This document shows positions 1 to 14,137 of a stretch of 64,000 nucleotides of DNA, one piece after another. The stretch's first letter is position 1. Each line of letters opens with the position of its first letter. The position numbers and the translations under genes are program-made. The DNA comes from Epiperipatus broadwayi (Eukaryota; Onychophora; Udeonychophora; Euonychophora; Peripatidae): NCBI GenBank assembly GCA_028023455.1, contig JAQFVV010006256.1:1984001-2048000 (forward strand), given 5' to 3'. The notes below the pieces were generated by a model. The model searched no databases. It was given only the letters and a program-made list of their open reading frames with translations, and was not told where the DNA came from.

Positions 1-1760
1 TATACAACAATGATGCATTAAAAAGGATTGAATATCTCAAATTTTGTAAAATGGTGTGGAAAAGAGTTGAAAATGATATAAGAAAGTATAATTGTGAACT
101 AGTAAGAAAGCTGTAGAAGAGAATAAAAGCCTAAAGAGTGTAAAACATTTTGGTATTGGTAGGAAATTTATATCTGCAATAAGGAAAAAAGATGGCATTA
201 TTACTAAAAAGAAAGATGACATCATGAAATGTGTAGAAGACTTCTATCAAGAATTATATAATAGTAAAGAACAAGTGCCTCCTATACCTATTATATCTTC
301 CAAATTACCCAGAATTTTGAATGAGGAAGTGAGACATCTAATTAAATTTATAAAGAAAGGGAAGGCTCCAGGTAATGATGAAATTATAATTGATATATTA
401 AAAGAAGCAGGTGAAGAAATAGACTTTTTTTTAGCAAAGTTATATACCAAATGTCTAAATGATAAAAATGTACCAGATGATTGGAAGAATGCAGTATTAA
501 TATTAATATTTAAAAAAGGTGATAAAGAAGATATTAGAAAGTACAGATCTATCAGTCTTTTATCAGTTTTATACAAATTTTTTACTAAGATAATTACAAC
601 TCTTCTACAGAAAACACTGGATTTCCACCAGCCAAGAGAACAAGCTGAAATTAAAAGTGGTTTTAGTACAGTAGATCATATCCAGGGTATTGAGAGAAGT
701 TATAGAAAGAACAAATGAATATGAGTTGCCATTATGCTTAGGATTTGTTGATTATAAAAAGGCATTTGATTCTATAAACATTTCTTCAGTGATTAAAGCA
801 TTGAATCATCAAGATGTAGATCCAGGATATTGTCATATTTTAAAGAATATTTATAAAAATGCAACAGCAACAATTTGATTACATAATGATAGTAGGAAAA
901 TCAACATTGAAAAGGGTGTAAGTCAGAGTGACTCAATATCTCCAAAACTTTTTACAACAGTGCTGCAAGAAGCATTTTGTGGATTAAAATGGGAAGTTAA
1001 AGAAGTGAAAGGAAATGGAGATTATTTAAGTCATTTAGATTTTGCAGATGATGTTGTTTTTGCAAATAATGCTTTAGAGTTACAGGAAATGTTGCAGGAG
1101 TTATCAGATAAAAGTAAGACTAAAGATAAATGTTAAAAAGACTAAAGTAATGTTTATAAAGATTGATTACGATGAGTTAGAAGAAGTTAACAGTTACAAA
1201 TACCTTGGTCAGATTATTAATACAGATGGAAGCATAATGGATGAAATTAATCATAGAATTAAACTTGGTTGGAGTGCTTTTGGTAGAAATAACATGATAC
1301 TAAAAGGAAATATGCCCATGTGTTTGAAAAGGAAGGTTTTTAATAAATGTGTTTTGTCAGTTCTTTCTTATGGTTCTGAGACTTGGACACTTAATAGAAA
1401 AGCAATACAGAGACTTCAGACCACTCAAAGAAGTATGGAGAGATGCATGTTGTGAGTAACAAGAAGGGATTGAAAACGCAATGTATGGGTAAGAGAACAA
1501 ACAGGTGTCACTGATCACATTGAAAAAATTAAAGACTGAAGTGGAATTGGGATGGACATATTGCTAGAAGAGATGATAATAGATGGACAATTGAAATTTT
1601 AAACTGGATTCCAAGAGATTGTAAAAGACCCAGAAAGAGACCACATGTGAGATGAATGGATGAAATAAGAAATTCTGTAGGGATGATGTGGAGAAGAGAA
1701 GCTAAAGATGGATTGAATTTGGAGAGACCTTCATCGTGCAGTGGATCAGTAATGGTTGAT
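1..1760 (+). pseudogene. RTE-like LINE copy A, 5' end cut by window edge, decayed
   Basis: This is the reverse-transcriptase half of an RTE-type non-LTR retrotransposon. It was identified by near-identity to copy B (2536-5363) and by motifs in order: KKGDKEDIRKYR, FVDYKKAFDSIN, the catalytic FADD (about 1038-1052) and the RTE C-terminal block YGSETWTLNRK. Open pieces lie at 224-718, 690-878 and 1150-1455. Compared with copy B it carries a one-base loss near 110, an extra base near 686, an Arg-to-stop TGA at 876-878, an 8-base deletion near 1117, a Gly-to-stop TGA at 1453-1455 and a Trp-to-stop near 1654. It is clearly dead. Its FADD box is intact, whereas copy B has FTDD. It ends in a (TGA)n tail at 1757-1770. 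It continues leftwards outside the window. Confidence 0.9.
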
Positions 1761-1774
1761 GATGATGATGTGGT

Positions 1775-1945
1775 ATAATAATGAGAGAGATGAGAAGATA
1801 TATTTAAAAGCAATTCTGAGGTAATCATAAATTGTGAGATGATATTATGTAAAATATGTATTGTCTCTGATTTTTATTTTTTTGCATCAAGAAAATGCTA
1901 AAACAATCATTATATCTAAAAATACGAATTGAATTTTTTTAATAT
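1775..1945 (-). pseudogene. Possible short Jockey-like LINE relic beside RTE copy A
   Basis: Read on the minus strand, this segment has the same word order as the Jockey relic at 5440-5530, including a shared LQNCF-like stretch. It also matches weakly the Jockey-like element at 11900-11960 (region before FDMSKAFDRVNH). The resemblance is short and was aligned by eye only, so this is a weak call. If real, RTE copies A and B have the same kind of neighbour on their right side, which would suggest a duplicated composite rather than two independent insertions. Confidence 0.3.
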
Positions 1946-1959
1946 TTTTTTTTGTATGT

Positions 1960-2455
1960 GATTTCCAATATAAATTAACCAAATTCTGATGGTGAGAAAT
2001 GAAATGCAATTAAAGTTTATATTTAGTTGACTAATCAAACATTTTAACTTATCTATGTATGAACTCTACTATTTTAAAAGCCCTATTTATTATGGTACTA
2101 ATATGGAGATAGAATGAGACATTATTGGAAAAATTAATTCCAAGATCTTTCTGACTATGTTTAGAAATGATTTTAAAATCATGAATGGAATACCGGAACG
2201 ATAAAATTGTAGATTTTTTAAAATAGGAGATGACAGAACATTTATCTTTATTAATAATAATTTTATTGTTAGTGCTCCATGTTGTAAAATTATCTATATT
2301 ATTTTGTAGTAAAGAGCAATCAGAAAAGAAATTAATGGGCATGAAATTTTTATAATCATCAGCATAACAGAGAAGATGAGAATATTTTATACTAGTCTTA
2401 CAATCATTAATATATATATATAAAGCATGGCCCTTAATCCCAGGAGGCTGTAAAG
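1960..2455 (-). pseudogene. Jockey-like LINE reverse transcriptase fragment (middle of RT)
   Basis: The open frame at 2049-2462 (minus) translates to a reverse-transcriptase segment. It starts at a degraded PQGSVLGPLL box (reads PPGIKGHAL), passes through YIND and the catalytic YADD, and continues through NKDKCSVISY and DLGINF. It aligns by eye, along its whole length, with the Jockey-like element at 10703-13735. Weaker similarity with stops runs on to about 1960. The upstream part of the same RT domain appears on the other side of RTE copy B, at 5400-6050. It is therefore best read as the right-hand half of an old Jockey-like LINE interrupted by the RTE insertion. It is non-functional. Confidence 0.8.
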
Positions 2456-2535
2456 TCACCAACCAAGGCAGCGGTTGGTGGCCGAAGGCGGAGGGTGCTA
2501 AGAATATCCTGGAGGCGGACCCAGACTGCCATTTG
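2455..2535 (+). promoter_or_regulatory. GC-rich 5' leader of RTE copy B
   Basis: A short, sharply GC-richer stretch sits directly upstream of the endonuclease ORF and directly after the interrupted Jockey frame. It has a small inverted motif (AACCAAGG...GGTTGGTGG). RTE-type LINEs usually have a short 5' untranslated leader holding an internal promoter, so this is probably that leader. The promoter role is inference. The base-composition jump and the junction with the Jockey frame are seen directly. Confidence 0.6.
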
Positions 2536-3786
2536 ATGACGACTTTTTATTTAGGTACTTACAACTGCAGATCACTTTCAAGTGAAGGAAGATTGCAAGA
2601 ATTAGAAGAAGAACTCTCTTATATTAAATGGGATATTATTGGACTTTGTGAAGTTAGAAGAAAAGGTGAAGAGACAATTGATTTAAAAAGTGGACATATG
2701 CTCTATTATAAAGGCACAAATATTGGAAATACAAGTGGAGTAGGATTCATTATAAATAAAAAGTGGAAGAACAATATTGTGGAGATTGATGGTGTATCGG
2801 ACAGAGTTGCAAGATTAGTTATACAACTTAATAGCAGATATCAAATGCAGATAATTCAGGTTTATGCCCCAACAAGTTCTCACAGTGATGAAGTAGTAGA
2901 AGATTTTTATATGGATGTACAAAAGGCTTTTGATCAGAGTAAACAACATTTTAAAATTGTTATGGGAGATTTTAATGCTAGAATTGGTAAACAAATGAAA
3001 GATGAAAGTGTTGTAGGTAATTTTGGTTATGGTAATAGAAATGAGAGAGGACATAGACTTATGGAGTTTGCAGAGAAGGAAAAACTTTATATTATGAATT
3101 CTTTTTTTGAGAAAAATGTTAGAAGGAAATGGACATGGAAGCATCCAAATGAAGGTACAGCAGAATTGGATTATATTTTGACTAACAGGAAATACATATT
3201 TCAAGATTGTAATGTTCTTAATAAATTTAACACAGGAAGTGATCATCGATTAGTAAGGGGTAAGATACATGTTAATGTAAAACTAGAGAGACAAAAATTA
3301 TTAAGAAAAACTATATTTACGGTTGATATTCCTAATCTTCAGAAACATTCTAATGAATTTAAATTAGAACTTACAAATCGGTTTCAAGTATTAGTAGATT
3401 TTGAACATGATTCAGATTTGAATGAAATTAATATGAAAATAACTGATACACTTTTAAAAACTGCAACAAAGATAGCTGGTAGAAAAAAGCAACAATTGAC
3501 TAATAAAATTTCTACTGAGACTAGAGAACTTATGAAGAAAAGAAGGAATATGAAGTTATGCAAGAATGATGCATTAAAAAGAATTGAATATCTCGAATTT
3601 TGTAAAATGGTGCGGAAAAGAGTTGAAAATGATATAAGAAAGTATAACTGTGAACTAGCAAGAAAAGCTGTAGAAGAAAATAAAAGTCTTAAGAATGTAA
3701 AACAACATTTTGGTATTGGTAGGAAATTTATATCTGCAATAAGGAAAAAGATGGAATTATTACTAAAAAGAGGAATGACATTATGA
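2536..3786 (+). CDS. RTE-like LINE ORF, apurinic-like endonuclease half (craniofacial development protein 2-like)
   Basis: This is the endonuclease/exonuclease/phosphatase domain that nicks target DNA to prime LINE reverse transcription. Catalytic landmarks are intact: N10 in TYNCR, E39 in LCEVRR, VYAPTS, D145/N147 in GDFNARIG, LDYIL and D236/H237 in SDHRL. I chose the second Met (2536), just before the TTFYLGTYNCRSL core. The following linker (about residues 250-410) is Lys/Arg-rich. The frame runs off at 3786 because one A is missing from the A-run at 3745-3749. Copy A has the extra A and reads straight into the reverse transcriptase. Automatic annotation often labels such fragments craniofacial development protein 2-like, but it is LINE-encoded. 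Confidence 0.92.
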   Translation: MTTFYLGTYNCRSLSSEGRLQELEEELSYIKWDIIGLCEVRRKGEETIDLKSGHMLYYKGTNIGNTSGVGFIINKKWKNNIVEIDGVSDRVARLVIQLNSRYQMQIIQVYAPTSSHSDEVVEDFYMDVQKAFDQSKQHFKIVMGDFNARIGKQMKDESVVGNFGYGNRNERGHRLMEFAEKEKLYIMNSFFEKNVRRKWTWKHPNEGTAELDYILTNRKYIFQDCNVLNKFNTGSDHRLVRGKIHVNVKLERQKLLRKTIFTVDIPNLQKHSNEFKLELTNRFQVLVDFEHDSDLNEINMKITDTLLKTATKIAGRKKQQLTNKISTETRELMKKRRNMKLCKNDALKRIEYLEFCKMVRKRVENDIRKYNCELARKAVEENKSLKNVKQHFGIGRKFISAIRKKMELLLKRGMTL

Positions 3787-5363
3787 AATTGGTAGAAGAT
3801 TTTTATCAAAAATTATATAGTAATAAAGAACAAGTACCTCCTATATCTATTACATCTTCCGAATTGCCCAGAATTTTAAATGAAGAAGTGAGAAATGCAA
3901 TTAAATGTATGAAAAAAGGAAAGCCTCCAGGTAATGATGGAATTATAATTGATATATTAAAAGAAGCAGGTGAAGAAACAGAAAAAATATTAGCAAAGTT
4001 ATATATCAAATGTCTAAATGATAAAGATGTACCGGATGATTGGAAGAATGCAGTAATAATATTAATATTTAAAAAAGGTGATAAAGAAGATATTAGAAAT
4101 TACAGACCTATCAGCCTTTTATCAGTTTTATATAAAATTTTTACCAAGATAATTACAACTCGTCTACAGAGAACCTTGGATTTTCACCAACCAAGAGAAC
4201 AAGCTGGATTTAAAAGTGGTTTTAGTACAGTAGATCATATTCAAGTATTGAGAGATGTTATAGAAAAGACAAATGAATATGAGTTGTCATTATGTTTTGG
4301 ATTTGTAGATTATGAAAAGGCATTTGATTCTATAAACATTTCTTCAGTGATTAAAGCATTGGATCATCAAGGTATAGATCCAGGATATTGTCATATTTTA
4401 AAGAATATTTATAAAAATGCAACAGCAACAATTAGATTACATAATGATACTGGGAAAGTCAACATTGAGAAAGGTGTAAGACAAGGTGACTCCATATCTC
4501 CAAAACTTTTTACAGCAGTGCTGCAAGAAGTATTTTGTGGATTAAAATGGGAAACTAAAGGAGTGAAAGTAAATGGACATTATTTAAGTCATTTAGATTT
4601 CACAGATGATGTAGTTGTTTTTGCAAATAATGCTTCCAAGCTGCAGGAAATGTTGCAGGAGTTATCAGATGAAAGTAGGAAAGTAGGACTAAAGATAAAT
4701 GTTAAAAAGACTAAAGTAATGTTTAATTGATTTGCTCAAAATATGAAAATAAAGATTGATTATGATGAATTAGAAGAAGTTAAGAGTTACAAATACCTTG
4801 GTCAGATTATTAATACAGATGGAAACATAATAGAGGAAATTAATCATAGAATTAAACTTGGTTGGAGTGCTTTTGGTAAAAATAACTTGATATTAAAAGG
4901 AAATATGCCTATGTGTTTGAAAAGAAAGGTTTTTAACAAATGTGTTTTACCAGTTCTTACTTATGGATCTGAGACTTGGACACTTAATAGAAGATCAATA
5001 CAGAGACTTCAGACCACTCAAAGAAGTATGGAGAGATGTATGTTGGGAGTAACAAGAAGAGATCTGAAACGCAATGTATGGGTATGAGAACAAACAGGTG
5101 TTACTGACCTCATTGAAAAAATTAAAAGATTGAAGTGGAGTTGGGCTGGATATATTGCTAGAAGAGATGATAATAGATGGACAATTGAAATTTTAAACTG
5201 GATTCCAAGAGATTGTAAAAGACCCAGAAGGAGACCACATGTAAGATGGATGGATGAAATAAGAAAATGTGTAGGGGTGATGTGGAGAAGAGAAGCTAAA
5301 GATCGGAGAAGATGGATTAAACTTGGAGAGACCTTCATCCTGCAGTGGATTGATAATGGTTGA
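3745..5363 (+). pseudogene. RTE-like LINE copy B, reverse transcriptase and C-terminal part, broken by stops
   Basis: This continues the endonuclease ORF after a one-base homopolymer loss. The frame 3783-4730 holds the RT fingers and palm: KPPGNDGI, FKKGDKEDIRNYRPISLL, GFVDYEKAFDSI, VRQGDSISP and the catalytic box FTDD (4599-4610). The usual residue before DD is Ala; copy A has FADD. TGA at 4728-4730 replaces a CGA seen in copy C. A second TGA at about 5085 replaces an AGA. The frame otherwise continues to 5363 through the RTE C-terminal block (YGSETWTLNRRS, RLQTTQRSMERCML, RLKWSWAGYIARRDDNRW, GETFILQW). With one frameshift and two nonsense changes it is the most complete copy here, about 2.9 kb in all. 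It is inserted antisense to the Jockey relic that flanks it. Confidence 0.92.
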
Positions 5364-5400
5364 TAATGATGATGATGATGATATATATATATATATATAT
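5364..5400 (+). repeat. (TGA)n/(TA)n 3' tail of RTE copy B
   Basis: Immediately after the RTE stop the sequence becomes TGA/ATG repeats and then (AT)n. Copies A (1757-1770) and C (15758-15785, minus strand) also end in TGA-type repeats. A short microsatellite instead of poly(A) is typical of RTE-clade 3' ends. Confidence 0.85.
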
Positions 5401-6050
5401 TACCCAATAATGGGGATAGTATATTTGGATACTCCAATTAGGCAAGATAAAGTAAAGATATATTATTATATTTAACAAAAGCAATTCTGTAATATATGAA
5501 TGATTCTAATCCTGCTTTGATTTTTTATGGCATGAACAATATGATTAAAGATAATAAGATTAGTTTCAGTTGATTTATTGGTTAAAGAACAATGTTGGTT
5601 AGGAGCTAAAAGCTTTCTGATATCTAAGATAATTTTGTTATAAATAAATTACTCAAAGATTTTGGCAATGGTTTGTAAGGCAAAAATAGGTCTATAATTG
5701 TAAGTTATATTTTTAGAGTCATTTTTATAGATAGAAAATAAACTTTTTCCATTTTCAGAGTTGTGAGAAAGCTGCCATTTTTATAGAGCTGTTAAAAGTA
5801 CTACAAAAAGGAAAGACAATATTATATAAAAGGAGAGATATTATCTGGACCTAAACTAGAATTCAATCTGAGCTTTTTGATGAAAGGTAGGATTTCAGGT
5901 CAGATAAAGAACCAAAGGCTGTTGGGTATATTAGATGTAGAATGACTAAGTTAGATTAGCTATCTCAGAAAAGTATATAGCAAAATCATCTGCCTTGAAA
6001 GTGGTGTTAGTATCATGCTAAAATTTGCTTTGTTTAGACCAAAATCTTAT
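5400..6050 (-). pseudogene. Jockey-like LINE relic, N-terminal part of reverse transcriptase
   Basis: On the minus strand, with many stops, one can read ADDFAIYFSE (matching ADDFSHYFSEL of the 12.4 kb element) near 5960. A degraded GPDNISPFI box lies near 5840, NYRPIFALQTIAKIFE near 5690, and LLAPNQHCSLTNKSTETN near 5590. Order and spacing follow the Jockey-like element at 10703-13735. The downstream part of the same domain resumes at 2455 across RTE copy B, with roughly 30 codons unaccounted for. This supports a nested insertion. It is a fully dead relic. Confidence 0.7.
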
Positions 6051-7874
6051 TATGGACCAAAATTGTTGGGGGTTATTAGATATGTTTATTTCATATTTCA
6101 TATTAATTTTTCATAATCCGCCTTGTGTAGTTAAAATTACACTACAGAAATATTAATTAAGTGGATAATCTCTAGACTACGAATATCTAATAAAAATTAT
6201 TAATTGCCTTGTTTATAATTTTTGATAATTTTCTAAAATTAATAAAGTTATCAAAAATGATATTTTTTTATTTTGAGATATATTGTTTGCAATGATTTTT
6301 TAAAAATATTTTATGAAACTTACTGACAGTCATGGAGAAAAGTAATTGAGATAATTTTTGTTATAGTATAAGAATTTAACAGGTCATTAAATGTGTATGT
6401 AAAAAAAATCAATACCAAGATTGTATTAGAAGAGTAATAATAATAATAATAACAACAAAAACATTAATAATAATAATAACAACAACAATAACAAATCAAC
6501 TCAATTATTTATTTAATGTATATATCTATATTCAAAGGATAATTACAGATTGGACATAAAAATATACAGTATAACAAAAGAAGCAAGAGAAGAGGGAGGA
6601 TCACTAATAATATGGAATGAGTATTATCTGGCAAGAATTATTTATCTTAATAAACTTTGAATATTTAAAAAGAAATAAGTTTTTGAGATTACTCCCTTTT
6701 GAAAATATCATTTTATGAATTTTCTTCACAGGAATTTAACAAATGAACTTTAGGATAATTGAATTCTATGTATATAGACTTTTCTTAGTATTTTATCATT
6801 TAATCAATAAGTCATATGTCTTGTTTATTTAATAATTATTTGTATTAGTATTGTTTTAAGAGCATTTAATATATATATAAGTAACCAGTAAGAAAATTTT
6901 AGTAACTCCAAAATAAAATAGAAATAATTATAATAGACTTTTACTTAATGAATTGTTTTTATTCATTTATAGATGATTCTTAAATATAAAATTGAAATAT
7001 CTATATAAGGTAAAGAACTGATTTTTATTTACGTTCAATAAAATAATAAATATAATAAATTGACTATTTTATTTGTAATATAAATGACCAATAAGCGAAC
7101 TAAAATAGATTAATATTTTTCTTTTGTATATTTAGTAAATATATATTGTTTATTGAAGATAATAAACAAATATTTTTTGGGGTGAATATATACAATGTCT
7201 TAGCATTCTATTATAGTTAAAACAAATAGAACATTTTAGAATAAACTATTTCAAAATATTAATCATATTAATATCTTATTATTTACTTTGGAAATAGAAT
7301 TATTGTTTTATTTATTAAATTTGAGTTAATGGTTTTATTTGATTTAGTAGATACATCGATGTGACAATAATAATTCAAAGTCTCGTTGCAATCATAAATA
7401 TTTGAAATTTAATTAGCAAATAATATAGATTCTACACTTTATTAAAATTTAATAATTATCAAAGGTGAACATAATGTTTTCATAGATATCTACTGGTATT
7501 ATTCAAACATAAAGAACTAATCGATAAATTATTGATACAAACTTTATATATAATCATTGAGTTTAAATAATTTTATTCATCCTTTAACACTATTACAATT
7601 TTTAGTATATAATAATAAAACGGTAATTTTGTGAATTAATAATCCTGATATAAACTATTATTTAATATATCTGTTATAAATTTTAAAATAAAATATTGTT
7701 TATTTTGTGTATAACAATTTTGGTGTCCAGTCAGGATATCATTTGTTTAATAAATTATTATATTATTAATAAACTTTTAATTTTATTCCAGTATAGACTT
7801 TGGTTTATTTTATTTGTAAGCTTAGATAAAATTATTGCTCAAATTTATACTATTCCAGATTTAGCTATGTACTC
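6051..7874. other. AT-rich gap with a LINE tail relic
   Basis: No gene is visible. The stretch 6437-6490 is a broken AAT/AAC repeat. The bases after it (to about 6640) resemble, on the minus strand, the 3' untranslated end of the Jockey-like element at 10703-10800 (shared TTATTTATTTAATGTA and a following ATTGCACAAT-like segment). That makes it a probable leftover 3' end of another copy. The rest is AT-rich with no recognisable feature. Confidence 0.5.
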
Positions 7875-10605
<2,731 letters not shown>

Positions 10606-10616
10606 GATGAAATAAA

Positions 10617-10702
<86 letters not shown>
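10617..10702. repeat. (CAT)n then (AAT)n microsatellite between two LINEs
   Basis: About nine CAT units (10617-10647) are followed by AAT units to about 10702. On the minus strand this is the (ATT)n tail of the Jockey-like element at 10703, running into (ATG)n and then directly into the 5'-truncated LINE at 10605. The second LINE therefore appears to have landed in, or at the edge of, the first one's tail. Confidence 0.9.
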
Positions 10703-10703
<1 letters not shown>

Positions 10704-11160
10704 TCAATTCAATTCTTTAATTCTTTATTTATTTAATGTACATATCAACAGCATTTAGCCAATTATAGATTGCACAATAATGTAATTATTAGGTACAAAT
10801 CTAAATAAGCATTAAAAAAATAATAATACCAATAAAATAGAAAAACAATAAAATGCACAAATAAATAAAAAGGCAATATAATAAATGAAATTAAGGATAA
10901 TATTTTTTATGAGGACTTTAGTGAATTGTTTAAAATCCAAATTAAAAACATCATCATTACCAAAATCTTTGTTATAAGTTCTAGGTAAACGAAATAAAGG
11001 GGAAATTTTTAATACATCAGATTTACAAATTTTCAGTTCAAAAACATTGTGAGTACAAGTGTTATAATTCTGTTTCTTAATACCTAAGTTACAAAGCAAA
11101 TTAGATACAGAAATATTATGGGAGATGAATTTATGAAGAAGTTTGAGATCTCTTGTTTTT
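10703..11160 (-). pseudogene. Jockey-like LINE C-terminal end and 3' untranslated region
   Basis: After the in-frame TGA at about 11160-11162 the reading frame stays open (11099-10812) with a LINE-like C-terminus: LLCNLGIKKQ, FELKICKSDVLKISPLFRLP. This indicates that the stop is a nonsense mutation, possibly from CGA, and not the true end. The frame finishes at 10812 and is followed by about 110 bases of 3' untranslated sequence before the (ATT)n tail. Confidence 0.75.
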
Positions 11161-12510
11161 CATCTCAGCAGTAAATCAACATAGTGTTCACTACCTAAAC
11201 TATTTAATTTTGAAAATTTGTCAAAAACAGACTGAATTCTTATGATATCTGTCCTGTTATGAGGATTCCATATAATTGAACTGTACTCCAATATGGAAAG
11301 AACTAAGGATATAAAAAGTTTAATCTTTGTAAATTTATTAAATGCTTTTCCATATCTGTAAATAACTCCTACAATTTTAAGAGATTTATTCACCATAAAA
11401 TTAATGTTATTATGAAAAGATCCATTATTGTAAAATATTATTCCTAGATCTCTTTGATTATCATTTGTTATAATTTTAGAGTCCCCAATATGATAGGAAA
11501 ACCTTAAGACTTCAGATTTTCTAGAGTAAGAGACAATGGAGCACTTATCCATATTTATATCTATATAATTATATTGACACCAATTCAAGAAATTATCTAT
11601 ATCACTTTGAAGTAAAAAACAGTCATTAATAGAATAAATATGCCTAAAAATTTTGCAATCATCTGCATAACATAGAAGATGTGAAAATTTAATGCATATT
11701 TTTAAGTCATCAATGTATACATTAAATAATAAAAGTGCAAGAACACTGCCTTGAGACACCCTAGTGAAGCAATAATATGGTAATGACAATTTACTATTAA
11801 ACCTCACACAAGACATTCTATCCCTAAGAAAAGAGTCAACCCAATTAATTAATAATTTAGAAAAAGCTAACCCACAAAGCTTCTGAAGAAGAATTTTATG
11901 ATTAACTCTATCAAAAGCCTTGGACATATCAAAATAAACGACATCTAGCCTAGATTGATTCTCAATTGAATTTGAAATGTGATCAAAAATAGTTAGAAAA
12001 TTTGTTTCAATGGACCTATTAAGCAAAAATCCATGCTGCTCTGGTGACAAACCTTAGAGACCTCCAAGATAATTTTATTATATAAACATCTTTCAAAAAT
12101 TCGAGCAACAGTGTGTAGAATTGAAATAGACCTATAGTCACTTACCAAATTTCTAGATCCTTTCTTAAAAATAGGAACAACTTTAGCAATTTTAAGTGAT
12201 GTAGGAAAAGTACCATTTGACAAAGAGCAATTAAAAATATGCAAAAGAGGAGAAGCAATGTATTCAGCACATCCTTTATAAATGAAAGTTGGAATACTGT
12301 CAAGGCCCACACTAGAATGTAATTGAAGCTGCTCAATAGCAAAAATAACATCAGATTCAATAAATGAATCAACTGTTATCCTTTCTTCAACTAGATCATT
12401 ATTTTCAGTTAAATCAGTAAAAGAATTAGATTGTGTAAAAAGCTCTGAGAAATAATGAGAAAAATCATCAGCGATTAGATTAGAATTATTACCCTGTAAT
12501 TTTTTTTTGT
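11160..12510 (-). pseudogene. Jockey-like LINE reverse transcriptase domain
   Basis: RT motifs in order on the minus strand: SVGLDSIPTFIYK, VPIFKKGSRNLVSDYRSISIL, HGFLLNRSIETN, VYFDMSKAFDRVNHKIL, a degraded PQGSVLGPLLF (SQGSVLALLLF), the catalytic YADD at 11658-11669 (intact) and EYSSIIWNPHN. It lies in two frames because one base is missing from a G-run (CC on plus) at 12052-12053. The join to the upstream endonuclease frame is broken by an indel in the T9 run at 12500-12508. The other Jockey relics in this window (1960-2455, 5400-6050) match this copy, so it serves as the local reference for the family. Confidence 0.9.
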
Positions 12511-13735
12511 AATACCTAAATCCTTAACTAGAGACCAAAATTGCAAAAGATTGTCAGAAATATGACTTTCAGTATTTTGTATAAATTTTTGAAAATCTCT
12601 ATGATATATAACCTTTGACAATCTTCTATAATTAATAAAATTGTTATAATAATTTAAGTTCTTAGTTTTCCAATATTTACGAGGGTGAAATGATTTCCTT
12701 TTAATAATTTCTTTAAGAGAAACTGAAAACCAGAGAAGAAAATGGTTAGTTAAAAGAATTTTCTTAGAAATGAATTTGTCAATTAGTTCACTAAATGATT
12801 GTTCAAAAAACTTTATACAGAAATCTACATCAGATGAAGAATACAAATTTTCCCAGTTAAAATTAGATAATTGCAAACAAAGACCCAAATAATTTTCTTT
12901 TCTGTAGTTTCTTTTCATAGTTTTAAAAGGATAGAGTCCATTAAATTTAATATTAATATAAAATTTTAAGGGAGGATGATGCGAATCAATGGAAAAAGGA
13001 AGAGAAGAAGTAGTTAAACATTCAATTGTAGGAAAATTACTGAGAATATAATCCAATGTGTGATCATTAAAATTTGTGTATGGATTAAATTGTTTTAAAT
13101 TCAACAAATTGTAAAACTGAATCATTCTCAATGCTTTAGATGAAAAAGAAACAGAATCTATGATAGTAGTACCTGAATATAAATCTGGAATATTTAAATC
13201 CCTGGTAATAATAACATTATCATAGCCAATCATAAAATCTTCAAGTGATGTCAAAAAATAATCAAACTCCAACAATGACAAAGTGGGTTTGAAGTAAACA
13301 TTACCTAAAATAAATTTAAAATTGTGATTTAAAGTAATTTCACACCATGTAGATTCACAAATAGAAGAAAAAAAATAAAGTTCTTTATAAAAAAAAACAT
13401 CTTTATGAAGAGCAATCAGAGTACCACCACCTTGAGAAATATTATCCATAGATCTGTCAGTTCGCAAAATACTGAATCTATCATCAAGAAAAGAACAATC
13501 AGGAAATTGTTGATTTAACCATGATTCTGTAAGTAAAATAAGATCAAAATGTTCAGTTTCAAAAAATTGTTTAATTTGAACACATTTAGTCCTCATACCT
13601 CTGACATTCATGTAAAAACAAGAAAGGCCTACCATGTTGACATTCATGTAAAAACAAAAAAGGCCTACCATGTTACCCACAAAGATAATGGATACAACAC
13701 AAATAAAACCAAAAAGAGAAAAAGAAAAAGATAAA
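12475..13735 (-). pseudogene. Jockey-like LINE endonuclease domain
   Basis: From about 13620 the minus strand encodes a Jockey-type apurinic endonuclease. It starts with MNVRGMRTK (Jockey-family NVRGLRTK start) and continues with LLTESWL (catalytic Glu), GGGTLIAL, GNVYFKP, DHTLDYIL and SHHPPL. Two catalytic boxes look damaged: GDFN reads TRDLN and SDH reads SHH. Cleavage activity is therefore doubtful. The N-terminal 12 residues are duplicated in tandem (36-bp repeat within about 13605-13680). Upstream, the frame is only translated microsatellite (poly-Leu), so the element lacks ORF1 and is 5'-truncated. It shares its transcript direction with the RT part at 11160-12510. Confidence 0.88.
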
Positions 13736-13739
13736 GAAA

Positions 13740-13846
13740 AAATAAAATAGATAGTAAAACAAGATAATAATATTAATAATAATAATAATAACAATAACAA
13801 CAACACCAATAACAATAATAACAACAACAACAGCAGCAACAACAAC

Positions 13847-13881
<35 letters not shown>

Positions 13882-13918
13882 TAATAATAATAATAATAAT
13901 AACAACAACAACAAGAAA
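13740..13918. repeat. (AAT/AAC)n interrupted microsatellite
   Basis: Mixed AAT, AAC and CAACAG units run for about 180 bases just upstream of the Jockey-like endonuclease start. They produce a spurious poly-leucine frame on the minus strand. Confidence 0.9.
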
Positions 13919-14137
13919 TCTTTAATATTATATCTTAATATGAATTATTAAAAAAAATCTACAACCATTTATTTTTAACAACTAAATAATTTATACTATC
14001 TCTTTAAAGTTCTCTGATATTTTATTTTAATAAATAGCTTTTATCTGAATTGTAATACTAAATAAAATAAATTAATTTACTAGTTTTACATTTAATAAAT
14101 ATTCTGTTACTTACATAGTGCAGCCTATATATGTAAT

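Noticed and set aside
2536-3786. Host craniofacial development protein 2 gene
   Set aside because: The frame continues (after one indel) into an RTE reverse transcriptase and ends in a (TGA)n tail, so it is LINE-encoded.
13735-13918. Poly-leucine start of the long minus-strand frame
   Set aside because: This is translated (ATT)n/(GTT)n repeat upstream of the real LINE endonuclease start near 13620.
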